Of a stretch of 27,145 nucleotides of DNA, positions 1-8,024 are shown in pieces. The stretch is from an uncultured Burkholderiaceae bacterium. GTDB lineage: Bacteria > Pseudomonadota > Gammaproteobacteria > Burkholderiales > Burkholderiaceae. The position numbers were made by a program, and so were the translations under genes. Numbering within the stretch: position 1 is the stretch's first letter; every line of letters begins with the position of its first letter. Where the stretch lies: assembly GCA_937871985.1 (NCBI GenBank), contig CALMPB010000211.1, positions 1 to 27,145 of the forward strand, written 5' to 3'. Under the pieces are notes generated by a model. It worked only from the letters and a program-made list of their open reading frames with translations, ran no database searches and was not told the DNA's origin.

Positions 1-198
1 CTGTTCGGCCCGGCCGGCTTCGTGTCGGCCGACGACGGCGAGGTCATCGAGTTCTCGCAGCATGGCTTCGAGCAAAAACCCTACCATCGGGCGGTGGCCG
101 AACTGGGCGGCTACGGTGTCGAAGACACCGATCATATGGTGACGGAAACACTGATACGCGGCATGTACAACTACTGGCGCAAAGTCATGGAGATCTAA
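1..198 (+). CDS. Rieske ring-hydroxylating oxygenase alpha subunit, C-terminal fragment
   Basis: The gene enters from the left edge; only the last 65 residues and the TAA stop (196-198) are present. The visible part (FGPAGFVSADDGEVIEF near the start, then LIRGMYNYWRKVM at the end) resembles the C-terminal end of the catalytic domain of large oxygenase subunits of the salicylate 5-hydroxylase/NagG, naphthalene and anthranilate group. The Rieske [2Fe-2S] domain and mononuclear iron ligands would lie upstream and cannot be checked. The beta subunit begins 4 bp after the stop and a ferredoxin follows, so the identification rests mainly on context plus this tail. Alpha and beta subunits would form the cytoplasmic hexameric oxygenase that hydroxylates an aromatic acid. 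The exact substrate is not determinable here. Confidence 0.8.
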   Translation: MFGPAGFVSADDGEVIEFSQHGFEQKPYHRAVAELGGYGVEDTDHMVTETLIRGMYNYWRKVMEI

Positions 199-202
199 AA
201 AA

Positions 203-673
203 ATGGACTTTCAAACCTATTTTGACTTGACGACCCTGTATTCGGACTATACGGCGGCGGTGGATGCCTACGATTGGGACAAATGGGCGGATTTCTTCGT
301 CGAGGATTGCGAGTACAAGGTGCAGCCGCGCGAAAACCACGAGCGTGGATTCCCATTGTCCACCATGTGGTTCATCAGCCGCAACATGCTCAAGGACAGG
401 GCCTACGGCATACGCGAAACCCTGTTCCACGATCCCTATTACCAGCGCCACGTCGTCGGCGCGCCCCGCGTCGTCTCCCACGAGGGCGGCATCATCCAGG
501 CCGAGGCCAATTATGCCGTGTTCCGCACCAAGCTCGACGGCGAGTCCACGGTGTTCAACGTGGGCCGCTACCTGGACCGGATCCGGGTCGGGCAGGACGG
601 CATGAAGTTCGAGTCGCGCTTTTGCATCTACGATTCCGAGATGATCCCCAATTCCATCATTTACCCTATTTGA
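203..673 (+). CDS. Ring-hydroxylating oxygenase beta (small) subunit, NagH-like
   Basis: A 156-residue protein with the SnoaL/NTF2-like cone fold expected of oxygenase small subunits. Family landmarks are [18 protein letters not shown] at about residues 15-32, ENHERG (about 45-50), the RHVVGAPRV strand (about 83-91), and the terminal [14 protein letters not shown], typical of the salicylate 5-hydroxylase (NagH)/anthranilate dioxygenase small subunits. Length matches that group (about 155-165 aa). It has no cofactor and plays a structural role in the alpha3beta3 enzyme. The start is supported by a GGAGAT sequence at 189-194 inside the end of the alpha gene. The gene lies 4 bp after the alpha gene and 13 bp before the ferredoxin gene, so all three are one transcript. 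Confidence 0.88.
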   Translation: MDFQTYFDLTTLYSDYTAAVDAYDWDKWADFFVEDCEYKVQPRENHERGFPLSTMWFISRNMLKDRAYGIRETLFHDPYYQRHVVGAPRVVSHEGGIIQAEANYAVFRTKLDGESTVFNVGRYLDRIRVGQDGMKFESRFCIYDSEMIPNSIIYPI

Positions 674-686
674 GCGAGGTGGCCGC

Positions 687-1007
687 ATGGCGAAAAACTG
701 GATAGACGTACTGGCTTCCGAAGACGTGCCCGAAGACGATGTCGTGGGCGTGGATGCCGGCGGCAAGCAATTGGCCATCTACAGCGTGGAAGGCGAATTC
801 TTCGCCACCGACAATATCTGTACGCACGGCCATGCGCGGCTTTGCGATGGCTTCCTGGAAGGTTTCGAAATCGAGTGCCCGCTGCACCAGGGCCGCTTCG
901 ACGTGCGCGATGGCAAGGCGCTGTGCGAGCCTCTTACCGAGGACATCCGCAGCTATCCCTTGAAGATCGAAGGGGGCCGGGTCTGGGTGGAGCTGGACGA
1001 AGCCTGA
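687..1007 (+). CDS. Rieske-type [2Fe-2S] ferredoxin of the ring-hydroxylating oxygenase
   Basis: A 106-residue soluble Rieske ferredoxin. The two cluster-binding motifs are visible: [11 protein letters not shown] (Cys45, His47) and CPLHQGRFD (Cys64, His67). This spacing is that of the biphenyl/naphthalene-dioxygenase ferredoxins (BphF, NahAb, NagAb). Its job is to pass electrons from a flavoprotein reductase to the Rieske centre of the alpha subunit. The ATG follows a GAGG-containing ribosome site (about 676-679). It is the last gene of the oxygenase operon seen here. No ferredoxin reductase is encoded in the window, so the reductase must lie upstream or elsewhere, as in nag systems where one reductase serves two oxygenases. 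Confidence 0.93.
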   Translation: MAKNWIDVLASEDVPEDDVVGVDAGGKQLAIYSVEGEFFATDNICTHGHARLCDGFLEGFEIECPLHQGRFDVRDGKALCEPLTEDIRSYPLKIEGGRVWVELDEA

Positions 1008-1063
1008 CCCCGGCTGGCCGTGCCGCGCCTCTTCCATTATTGGGGATTACCCGAGAGGAGGGC

Positions 1064-1133
1064 GGTTATTCATGGCTCGATTAGCCACCATGCTTCGATT
1101 CTTATTGACTTGAGGCCGGCGTCGATTAGTATG
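1064..1133 (+). promoter_or_regulatory. Promoter P1 with upstream activator-type box
   Basis: The sequence shows a -35 TTGACT (1105-1110), a 16-bp spacer and a -10 TAGTAT (1127-1132), about 100 bp before the first permease gene. An upstream block GGTTATTCA sits at 1064-1072, followed by GATTA at 1079-1083, that is about 55-75 bp before the expected start of transcription. That is where LysR-type activators usually bind. ATTCA-N6-GATTA loosely resembles the published NahR box (ATTCA...TGAT); this comparison is from memory. The same arrangement recurs exactly at 10228-10297. The rest of the 226-bp gap (1008-1063, 1134-1233) shows no gene. Confidence 0.65.
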
Positions 1134-1233
1134 GTGGGTTATAGAAAAGGCCGGGCATAAAAGAAAAACCGGTCCGGAAGAATCAAAGACAACGTATCAA
1201 AAGTATCGAAGACACAACCGAGGAGGGTAGTCC

Positions 1234-2151
1234 ATGGGTCTAACGTTGATCCTGTCGCAACTGCTCAACGGCCTGCAGTACGGCGTATTGCTGTTTCTGT
1301 TGGCCGCTGGGCTGACGCTGGTGTTCGGCATCATGAGTTTCGTCAATCTGGCTCATGGTTCCTTGTACATGCTGGGCGCGTATTTCGCGGCCACCGTTTT
1401 CCGGCACACCAATTCATTCATGTTGGCGGTGCTGGCTGCCCTGGTCGGCTGCCTGGCGGTGGGCGTCGTGCTCGAGCGCTCCGCGGTTTCGCGCCTGTAC
1501 CGGCGCGACCATCTGGATCACGTCCTGGTCACGTTCGGCCTGGTGCTGTTCTTCAACGAAATGGTGCAAATCATCTGGGGCTCGCAGCCCTTGTTCCTGC
1601 CCGTGCCGTCGTGGCTGGACAGCACCGTCAGCATCCTCGGCATGACCTACCCCGCCTACCGCGTGGCTATCATCGTGGTGGGCTTGCTGGTGGCCATAGG
1701 CGCTCATTGGCTCATTCATAAAACGCGGCTGGGCATGCTGATACGCGCGGGTTCGGTGAATCCGCAAATGGTCGGCGCGCTGGGCGTCAACATAAAACTG
1801 CTCAATGCCTTGCTGTTTGCGCTGGGAGCCATGCTGGCCGGGTTGGCCGGGGCCATCGCCGGCCCCATTCTCTCGGTGCAATCGGGCATGGGCGAGCCGG
1901 TGCTCATCACCACCCTGGTGGTCATCGTCATCGGCGGCATCGGTTCGGTCAGCGGCGCGTTCTATGCGGCGCTGGTCGTGGGCGTGGCCGACACGCTGGG
2001 GCGCGCCTTCCTGCCCACCTTGCTGCACCAGTTCATGGCGCGCGACCTTGCCAATGCGGCGGGCCCGGCCATCGCCTCCATGCTTATCTATGTATTGATG
2101 GCGGTGGTTCTTGCCATCCGGCCGCAAGGCTTGTTCGCGGGGGGGAAATAA
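1234..2151 (+). CDS. Branched-chain-type ABC transporter permease, LivH family (cassette 1)
   Basis: A 305-residue very hydrophobic inner-membrane protein with the LivH pattern: an N-terminal LSQLLNGLQYGVLLFLLAAG segment, GLTLVFGIMSFVNLAHGSLYMLGAY at residues 27-51 (the NxxHG hallmark), further membrane helices, and the conserved cytoplasmic coupling loop TRLGMLIRAGSVNPQMVGALGV followed by GGIGSVSGAFYAALVVG. Length is normal for LivH. It pairs with the next gene to form the channel of an ABC importer for amino-acid-like or aromatic carboxylate solutes. The start has a GAGGAGGG ribosome site (1221-1228). It is the first gene of an operon driven by promoter P1, and its TAA overlaps the next ATG by one base. 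No binding-protein gene adjoins it. Confidence 0.9.
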   Translation: MGLTLILSQLLNGLQYGVLLFLLAAGLTLVFGIMSFVNLAHGSLYMLGAYFAATVFRHTNSFMLAVLAALVGCLAVGVVLERSAVSRLYRRDHLDHVLVTFGLVLFFNEMVQIIWGSQPLFLPVPSWLDSTVSILGMTYPAYRVAIIVVGLLVAIGAHWLIHKTRLGMLIRAGSVNPQMVGALGVNIKLLNALLFALGAMLAGLAGAIAGPILSVQSGMGEPVLITTLVVIVIGGIGSVSGAFYAALVVGVADTLGRAFLPTLLHQFMARDLANAAGPAIASMLIYVLMAVVLAIRPQGLFAGGK

Positions 2152-3146
2152 TGTCGTCAGGAAGCATAAAGTGGGATGCCGGCCGTATCGTGCCGCTGGC
2201 GGTTTTCGTGCTGCTCGCCTTGGTGCCGGTGTGGGGCTACTGGACGGATCAGTCGTTCTACGTGGCGTTCTTCGCGCGCATGATCATCTACGCCATCGCG
2301 GCCTTGGCGCTTAATCTGGCGCTGGGCTACGGCGGGCTCATCAGCCTTGGGCATGCCCTGTTTTTCGGTCTGGGCGCCTACAGCGTTGCCCTGCCCAGCT
2401 TCTACGGCATCGACAGCGGCTGGGTGCATTTGCTGGCAACCGTCGTCGCCTGCGGCATCGTCGGGTACATTACCGGCGCCATCAGCCTGCGCACCACCGG
2501 CATCGGCTTCATCATGATTACGCTGGCTTTCGCCCAGATGGGGTATTTCCTGTTCGTCAGCCTCAAGCAGTACGGGGGCGACGACGGCACCAGCGTCAGC
2601 AACACCAGCCATTTCTTCGGCCTGGATCTGGGCAACACCTATACGGTGTATATCTTTGCCTTCGTCGTGCTGGCGCTTGCCACCTGGTGGATGGCCCGGC
2701 TGCGCGTCGCGCCGTTCGGCATGGTGCTGCGCGGCGCCCGGCAAAATGCCCGGCGCGTCAATGCCGTAGGGTTTCCGGCAGGCAAATACCTGCTCATGTC
2801 TTATGTGCTGTCGGCCATATTGTGCGGCGTTGCGGGTCTGCTGCTGGCCAATCTTACCGCCTTTGCCTCGCCCAGCACGCTTTCCTGGGTCGTTTCCGGC
2901 GACTTGGTGGTCATGGTGGTGCTGGGCGGAATCGGCACGGTTTTCGGTCCTTTGCTGGGCGCCATCGTCTTTCTGGGGCTGGAAGAAATCATGAAATCCA
3001 TCACCGACCATTGGATGGCGATATTCGGCCTGGCCATCGTGGTCATCGGGCTGGTGGGCAAGGCCGGCCTGGTCGGCCTGCTTTCGTCACGCGGCGGCGT
3101 CCGGCGCGGCAAGGCGCCGGCGGTCAACAAGGAGTCGGCGACATGA
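2151..3146 (+). CDS. Branched-chain-type ABC transporter permease, LivM family (cassette 1)
   Basis: A 331-residue inner-membrane protein of the LivM family. Diagnostic stretches are IYAIAALALNLALGYGGLIS and the following LGHALFFGLGAYSVA (about residues 45-79), TTGIGFIMITLAFAQMGYF (about 115-133), and the C-terminal VVMVVLGGIGTVFGPLLGA. It forms the second half of the permease with the preceding LivH-like protein. The ATG shares one base with the upstream stop, and its own TGA overlaps the next start as ATGA (3143-3146), so translation of the four transporter genes is probably coupled. The C-terminus carries a short Arg/Lys-rich tail after the last helix. Substrate unknown; cluster context suggests an aromatic acid or its side-chain derivative. 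Confidence 0.9.
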   Translation: MSSGSIKWDAGRIVPLAVFVLLALVPVWGYWTDQSFYVAFFARMIIYAIAALALNLALGYGGLISLGHALFFGLGAYSVALPSFYGIDSGWVHLLATVVACGIVGYITGAISLRTTGIGFIMITLAFAQMGYFLFVSLKQYGGDDGTSVSNTSHFFGLDLGNTYTVYIFAFVVLALATWWMARLRVAPFGMVLRGARQNARRVNAVGFPAGKYLLMSYVLSAILCGVAGLLLANLTAFASPSTLSWVVSGDLVVMVVLGGIGTVFGPLLGAIVFLGLEEIMKSITDHWMAIFGLAIVVIGLVGKAGLVGLLSSRGGVRRGKAPAVNKESAT

Positions 3147-3898
3147 GCGAATGGTTATTGAAAACGGAAGCCCTGACCAAACGCTATGGCGGGCTGCTGG
3201 TCACCGATGCGGTTTCCATCGATGTGCGCCCCGGCGAGCTGCACGCCATCATCGGCCCCAACGGGGCGGGCAAGACCACGCTCATCAATCAGTTGTCGGG
3301 CGAACTGCGCGCCGACTCCGGCGACGTGCAGTTCATGGGCAAGCGCATTACGGCTCTTCCCATTCACGAGCGTGCGCGCAAAGGCCTGTTGCGGTCGTAT
3401 CAAATCACTTCCATTTTCGAGGGCTTCACGGTTCTGGAAAACACGGTTTTCGCGGCCATGGGCGCCAAGGAGCACGCTTTCCGTTTCTGGAAACCCATGC
3501 TGGGGCGCGAAGATCTGGTCGCCATCGCGCGCGAAGCCCTTGGCGTCACCACCATGCTGCCCCGCGCCGATGTCCTGGCCGCCGAGCTGGCCTATGGAGA
3601 GCGGCGCCAATTGGAATTGGCCATGGCGCTGGCGGCTCAGCCCAAGGCCTTGCTGCTGGACGAGCCCATGGCGGGCATGAGCGTGCAGGAATCGGCCGGC
3701 GTGGTAGAGCTGTTGAAGCGCCTGAAGGGAACCTACTCCATATTGCTGATCGAGCACGACATGGATGCGGTGTTTGCGCTGGCCGACCGGATCACCGTTC
3801 TGGTGTACGGCAAGGCCGTGATTTCGGGCACGCCCGATGAAATCCGCAACAATCCCGAGGTTCGGGCCGTATACCTTGGCGACGAAGCCAAAGCGTAA
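3143..3898 (+). CDS. ABC transporter ATP-binding protein, LivG family (cassette 1)
   Basis: A 251-residue cytoplasmic ATPase. Motifs in order: Walker A GPNGAGKTT at residues 38-46 (Lys44), Q-loop Gln87 (SYQIT), signature LAYGERRQLE from 149, Walker B LLLDEP at 170-175 with Glu174, and H-loop His205 (LLIEHD). All nucleotide-handling residues are present. The signature is the LivG variant YGExR rather than LSGGQ, which is usual for this family. The frame stays open upstream of 3143, but the ATG there fits family length, follows AAGGAG (3129-3134), and gives the ATGA overlap with the LivM gene. It forms a heterodimer with the LivF-like protein downstream, 10 bp away. Confidence 0.9.
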   Translation: MSEWLLKTEALTKRYGGLLVTDAVSIDVRPGELHAIIGPNGAGKTTLINQLSGELRADSGDVQFMGKRITALPIHERARKGLLRSYQITSIFEGFTVLENTVFAAMGAKEHAFRFWKPMLGREDLVAIAREALGVTTMLPRADVLAAELAYGERRQLELAMALAAQPKALLLDEPMAGMSVQESAGVVELLKRLKGTYSILLIEHDMDAVFALADRITVLVYGKAVISGTPDEIRNNPEVRAVYLGDEAKA

Positions 3899-3908
3899 GG
3901 TAAAGATC

Positions 3909-4625
<717 letters not shown>

Positions 4626-4634
4626 GCGCCAAAG

Positions 4635-4674
4635 CGCCGGCCGGGCGGGGCGGTTGCGCTGTGCCCGGCTGGTG
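4635..4674. other. Inverted repeat after the transporter operon
   Basis: GCCGGGC (4640-4646) and GCCCGGC (4663-4669) are perfect complements separated by 16 bases, and pairing extends outward to 4635/4674 with two G-U pairs. It lies 10 bp past the LivF-like stop. No T-run follows, so it is not a convincing intrinsic terminator. It may be an RNA 3'-end structure or attenuate read-through into the LysR gene. Confidence 0.25.
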
Positions 4675-4730
4675 TCATGAAGAGCGTGGCCATGCGCTTG
4701 AAGCCGGCGGCACCCATCGGTGGAGCATGA

Positions 4731-5639
4731 ATGAAAGATCTCAATCTTCTGTATGTCTTCGAAGCCATGTGGCGCGATCGCTCCGTGACGCTGGCCGCCG
4801 AGAATCTCGGGCTTACCCAGGCGGCGGTCAGCAGCGCCCTGAAAAGATTGAGGCTGGAGCATAACGACAAGCTGTTTACGCAGGTGGGGCGCCGCATGGA
4901 GCCGACGCCCTACGCGGTGGGCGCCTCGCACCAGTTTCTGACGGCGCTGGCTATGATACGCACGGCTTCGAATACCCACACTCCGTTCGACCCCGCAACG
5001 TCGCGGCGCCAGTTCACCATACGCACGCGGGACGTGGGCGAGGTCGTGTGCTTTCCCAGGATATTCCACGAAGTGGCCAGGCAGGCCCCGTCGGTGCGTC
5101 TTCGAACGGCCTTTCAACCCATCGAGGACACCCTGGTCGGCCTGGCCAGTGGACGCATGGATCTGGCGCTGGGCTTTTTGCCTTCGCTGGAAACCTCCAT
5201 TCATCGCCGGCCGCTCTTCAAGCAGCACTATGTGTGCGTCATGCGCGCGCAGCACCCGCTTGTCCGCCGCAAGCTGACCTACGAAATGCTGCGCACGCTC
5301 GACCATCTGCTGGTCGAGTATTCGGGCAGCGGCCATCTCATCATCGAAAGGGCGCTGATCGATGCGGGCGCGCGCAACCAGATCAAAATACGCTTGCCGC
5401 AGTATTTGTCGGCGCCGCACCTCATCATCTCGTCCGACCTGGTGTGGTGCGCGCCGGTGGAACTGGCGCTGAAGCTGTCGGAACACTATCCCCTGGTCAT
5501 CAAGCCCATGCCGCTGGATTTGCCGTCGTTTGAAATCGCCCTGTACTGGCACGACCGGTTCCACCGGGATCCTGCCAATATATGGCTGCGCGAGCTTATC
5601 TTCGCCGCCTGCGAAGGCGCGGTTTCACCAAAAGTATAA
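4731..5639 (+). CDS. LysR-family transcriptional regulator, NahR/NodD-like
   Basis: A 302-residue LysR regulator. The N-terminal winged helix-turn-helix begins MKDLNLLYVFEAMWRDRSVT and continues with LAAENLGLTQAAVSSALKRL (about 21-40). The effector domain has the NahR-type landmarks FDPATSRRQF (about 86-95), RDVGEVVCFPRIFHEV, GRMDLALGFLPSLE, LFKQHYVCVMRAQHPL and NIWLREL near the end. By recall these match NahR, the salicylate-responsive activator of naphthalene/salicylate genes, better than other LysR groups. It lies 105 bp downstream of the LivF-like gene, in the same direction. It is a good candidate for the factor acting on promoters P1 and P2, though that is inference. Start: ATG 4731 gives the usual DLNLL start; an ATG four bases earlier is in another frame. 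Confidence 0.9.
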   Translation: MKDLNLLYVFEAMWRDRSVTLAAENLGLTQAAVSSALKRLRLEHNDKLFTQVGRRMEPTPYAVGASHQFLTALAMIRTASNTHTPFDPATSRRQFTIRTRDVGEVVCFPRIFHEVARQAPSVRLRTAFQPIEDTLVGLASGRMDLALGFLPSLETSIHRRPLFKQHYVCVMRAQHPLVRRKLTYEMLRTLDHLLVEYSGSGHLIIERALIDAGARNQIKIRLPQYLSAPHLIISSDLVWCAPVELALKLSEHYPLVIKPMPLDLPSFEIALYWHDRFHRDPANIWLRELIFAACEGAVSPKV

Positions 5640-5641
5640 AT

Positions 5642-5667
5642 TTCATTAATACATTGTTATTAATGAA
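5642..5667. promoter_or_regulatory. Perfect palindrome, candidate operator
   Basis: Arms TTCATTAATA (5642-5651) and TATTAATGAA (5658-5667) are exact reverse complements around the 6-base centre CATTGT. It is a strongly AT-rich island in GC-rich DNA, 2 bp past the LysR stop and about 64 bp before the next gene's GTG. Size and symmetry suggest a dimeric repressor or LysR-type site controlling the 5731-8966 gene group. No clear -35/-10 pair can be placed beside it. Confidence 0.5.
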
Positions 5668-5730
5668 TTGCCATGGTTTAACGGTGGCGCGGCCGATAGA
5701 ATTAAAAAAACAGAAGGCGCAGGAGGGTTT

Positions 5731-6615
5731 GTGGCCAGACAGAATCAAACCGTGGGGATGATAGGCATTGGGCAGCTTGGCCTGCCCGTTGCCGTCAATC
5801 TTATGCAGGCGGGCTTCCCGGTGGTGGGTTTTCGGCGCCACGACCGCGAAGAATTCGTGCGCCAAGGCGGCAAGGCCCTGGAATCCCCCGCAGAGGTGGC
5901 TCGCGCGGCGACGGTGGTTTTGCTGTGCCTGCCTAATGAATCCGCCGCGCTCGACGTTCTGGAGGGCCGCGACGGCATATTGCCGGCGCTTACGGCCGAC
6001 CATACCGTGGTCGAGATGGGCACCTACCGAAAAGCCTTCAAGCTGGAACAGGCGGCCAAGCTCACCGTCACGGGAGCGCGGGTTCTGGAGGCCGAAATCA
6101 GCGGTTCTCCGCCCATGGTGGTCAGCCGCAAGGCCGCCATCTACGCCGGCGGCGACCCCCAGGTATTTCAGGCCTGCCTGCCGGTGCTCGAGGCCATTAC
6201 GCCCAGTGTCTTCCATTTGGGCGAGTATGGCTCCGCCGTCGCCATGAAGCTCATCGCCAACTATCTGTTGTCCATTCACACCCTGGCCGCGGCCGAGGCC
6301 ATGAACCTCGGCGCCCGGGCGGGCTTCGATCCGCAATTGGTCGCCGAAGTCATCCAGAAGGGCGCGGGCGGTTCCGCCATGTTCGGCGTGAGGGCGCCGC
6401 TGATGGCCGCCCGGAAATTCTCGCCGGCGCCGGGGCCGTTCAACACATTGGAAAAATACTTGAAGCTGGGCCGCGCCATGGCCGACGAACTGGGCTGCGC
6501 AACGCCCTTGTTCTCGGTTTCGACGCCGTATTTCGAGCGCGCGCTCGCCGGCGGCATGGGCAGCGAGGATATCGCGGCGGTGATCAAGCTCATCGAGGCC
6601 GACTCCAGGCCTTGA
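5731..6615 (+). CDS. NAD(P)-dependent beta-hydroxyacid dehydrogenase family protein
   Basis: A 294-residue protein of the 3-hydroxyisobutyrate/6-phosphogluconate dehydrogenase-like family. It has a Rossmann motif GIGQLG (12-17), an Arg-rich end of beta-2 (GFRRHD, 33-38) that hints at NADP, a substrate-side motif EISGSPP (122-128) in place of the common APVSGG, and the catalytic Lys173 in VAMKLIANYLL. The C-terminal helical domain is complete. The start is GTG at 5731: it directly precedes ARQNQTVGMIGIG and follows AGGAGGG (5721-5727). The frame is open back to a TTG at 5668, but that leader has no family counterpart and lies right after the palindrome. Probably oxidises a beta-hydroxy acid or reduces a semialdehyde from ring breakdown; the substrate is unknown. 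First gene of a cluster with dioxygenase- and FAH-like genes. Confidence 0.82.
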   Translation: MARQNQTVGMIGIGQLGLPVAVNLMQAGFPVVGFRRHDREEFVRQGGKALESPAEVARAATVVLLCLPNESAALDVLEGRDGILPALTADHTVVEMGTYRKAFKLEQAAKLTVTGARVLEAEISGSPPMVVSRKAAIYAGGDPQVFQACLPVLEAITPSVFHLGEYGSAVAMKLIANYLLSIHTLAAAEAMNLGARAGFDPQLVAEVIQKGAGGSAMFGVRAPLMAARKFSPAPGPFNTLEKYLKLGRAMADELGCATPLFSVSTPYFERALAGGMGSEDIAAVIKLIEADSRP

Positions 6616-6651
6616 GTTCTTATTCCGCGGGGTCATGCGCGGCGGCACGAG

Positions 6652-6677
6652 CGTGTTGCGCGGGCCTGCGCAACACG
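6652..6677. terminator. GC-rich hairpin with T-tract between cluster genes
   Basis: CGTGTTGCGC (6652-6661) and GCGCAACACG (6668-6677) are perfect complements with a 6-base loop GGGCCT, and TTTT follows (6678-6681). It has the form of an intrinsic terminator on the + strand, 36 bp after the dehydrogenase stop and 30 bp before the next start. Because it lies inside an apparent operon it may only partly terminate, separating expression of the first gene from the rest. Confidence 0.55.
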
Positions 6678-6706
6678 TTTTGCACCAAGCTATTGAAAGG
6701 GTAGTC

Positions 6707-7627
6707 ATGATACGTTCGCTTTTACATGTCGGCATCGTCGTTCCGGATCTGGAAGTGGGGCGCGCCTTCTATGAGCTGTTCGGGCTGCAGGCGCGCGCTT
6801 CCGGCCGCGACCTGGTGTTCCGCTGCCCCGGCCGCGCCCAGGATCAGGTTCGGCTCATGCCCGGTCCCAAAAAGAAGCTGGCCTATGTGTCGCTGGGCAC
6901 CAACGAGACCGGCATGGCCGAACTTCGGCGCCGGCTGGAGAAGTCGGCGGTTCCGGTTGTTTCGCCGCCTTTCGATGTGCCTTTCGGCGGCATCTGGTTC
7001 CAGGACCCGCACGGCGACTGGTTGAATGTGCAGGTGGCCGAACCGGCGCCCGCAACAGGCAGCCTGCCGCCCGAGATCAATGCCCACGGCCGTTACCGCC
7101 GGGTCGGGAGGGCCTGTGTGCCTGCCACCCGCCACAAAAAGGCGGTGCCGCTGCGCTTGGGGCACCTCATCAAATTCACGCCCGACGTCGATGCGTCGGT
7201 GGCGTTCTATACCGATGTCCTGGGCATGAAGGTGTCCGACCGGGCCTTCGACCTCATCGCCTTTTTGCGCGGTTCGGGCGGGGGAGACCACCATGTGGTG
7301 GGGCTTGCCAAAAGCACGCATACCGGATTGCATCACATGAGCTTCGAAGTGTCGGATCTGGACGAAATCGAGGTCGGAGCCCAGACGCTGTTACGCGCGG
7401 GCTACAAAGACGGATTCGGCCTGGGCCGCCATGTGGCCGGTTCCAATTATTTCCATTACATCCGCGACCCCTGGGGCAGCCTGGCCGAGTATTTCTGGGA
7501 CATCGACGTCATTCCCGAAGACGACAGCGGCTGGGTGCCGTTCAATGTGCCGCCCGACGAGCTGACCGCCGTCTGGGCCAGCACGCCGCCGCCGCCCGAG
7601 TTCATCGTCAATTTCGAGGAGCCTTGA
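6707..7627 (+). CDS. Two-domain VOC-fold protein, extradiol ring-cleavage dioxygenase-like
   Basis: A 306-residue protein with two vicinal-oxygen-chelate modules: HVGIVVPDLEVGRAFYELFG near the N-terminus and LGHLIKFTPDVDASVAFYTD at 151-170. The second carries the three expected ferrous-iron ligands: His153, His209 or His210 (GLHHMSFEV), and Glu261 (EYFWD). Their positions match the type I extradiol dioxygenases (BphC/catechol 2,3-dioxygenase group), as does total length. The first module lacks ligands, as usual. It would cleave a catechol-type ring next to the diol; the substrate is unknown, and a non-dioxygenase VOC enzyme is possible. ATG 6707 is preceded by GAAAGG (6695-6700) and starts at the first VOC strand; the frame is open upstream through the hairpin. 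The next gene starts 1 bp after its stop. Confidence 0.82.
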   Translation: MIRSLLHVGIVVPDLEVGRAFYELFGLQARASGRDLVFRCPGRAQDQVRLMPGPKKKLAYVSLGTNETGMAELRRRLEKSAVPVVSPPFDVPFGGIWFQDPHGDWLNVQVAEPAPATGSLPPEINAHGRYRRVGRACVPATRHKKAVPLRLGHLIKFTPDVDASVAFYTDVLGMKVSDRAFDLIAFLRGSGGGDHHVVGLAKSTHTGLHHMSFEVSDLDEIEVGAQTLLRAGYKDGFGLGRHVAGSNYFHYIRDPWGSLAEYFWDIDVIPEDDSGWVPFNVPPDELTAVWASTPPPPEFIVNFEEP

Positions 7628-7628
7628 C

Positions 7629-8006
7629 ATGAGTCTTCCCGTCGATGCTCAGGCCATGATGGCCAAGATGCTGGGCAAACCGCTGTTCGTGGTCTTGCGT
7701 GTTCCCGCCGATCTTTCCCGATTCGCTGAAATGCTGGCGCCGCATCTCAAGTGGGCGGCCCAATGCGAGCAGCGCGGTGAGTTGTTCGCTTCGGGGCCGT
7801 TCGTCGGCGAAGGCGGAACGCCGGGCGCTTTGGGCGGCATGTCCATTTTCCGCGCGGCTTCCGAGTCCGAAGTCCGCGAGATTCTCGCCGGCGACCCGTT
7901 CATCCGTGAAGGCGTCTACACGATCGAAATCAAAAAATGGATATTGATGGAGGGCGGCGTCACGGTGTCGCTGCGTTTTTCCGACCAGTCCTATCTGCTT
8001 CGCTAA
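7629..8006 (+). CDS. YciI-like domain protein
   Basis: A 125-residue protein with the YciI (ferredoxin-like, dimeric alpha-beta barrel) pattern: a first strand LFVVLRVPADL, helix HLKWAAQCEQRGELFASGPF (about 39-58), then GGMSIFRAASESEVREILAGDPFIREGVYTIEI in pieces, ending in a KKW motif. Members include the muconolactone-type dehalogenase ClcF relatives and many proteins beside aromatic degradation genes; a general role is not established. It starts one base after the stop of the dioxygenase-like gene and ends 18 bp before the FAH-family gene, so it is tightly embedded. Its role may be isomerisation or handling of a ring-cleavage product, which is only inference. Confidence 0.78.
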   Translation: MSLPVDAQAMMAKMLGKPLFVVLRVPADLSRFAEMLAPHLKWAAQCEQRGELFASGPFVGEGGTPGALGGMSIFRAASESEVREILAGDPFIREGVYTIEIKKWILMEGGVTVSLRFSDQSYLLR

Positions 8007-8024
8007 CCTGACAGGAATTCTCAT

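Noticed and set aside
2687..3142. Possible N-terminal extension of the first LivG-like ATPase, making a 403-residue protein
   Set aside because: The extension is Arg-rich out-of-frame read-through of the LivM gene; ATG 3143 gives normal family length and an ATGA overlap.
4635..4674. Terminator between the first transporter operon and the LysR gene
   Set aside because: The inverted repeat has a 16-base loop and no T-run, so it was kept only as a low-confidence structure, not called a terminator.
5668..5730. TTG start for the hydroxyacid dehydrogenase giving a 21-residue leader
   Set aside because: The leader has no resemblance to the family, while GTG 5731 follows AGGAGGG and begins just before the Rossmann strand.
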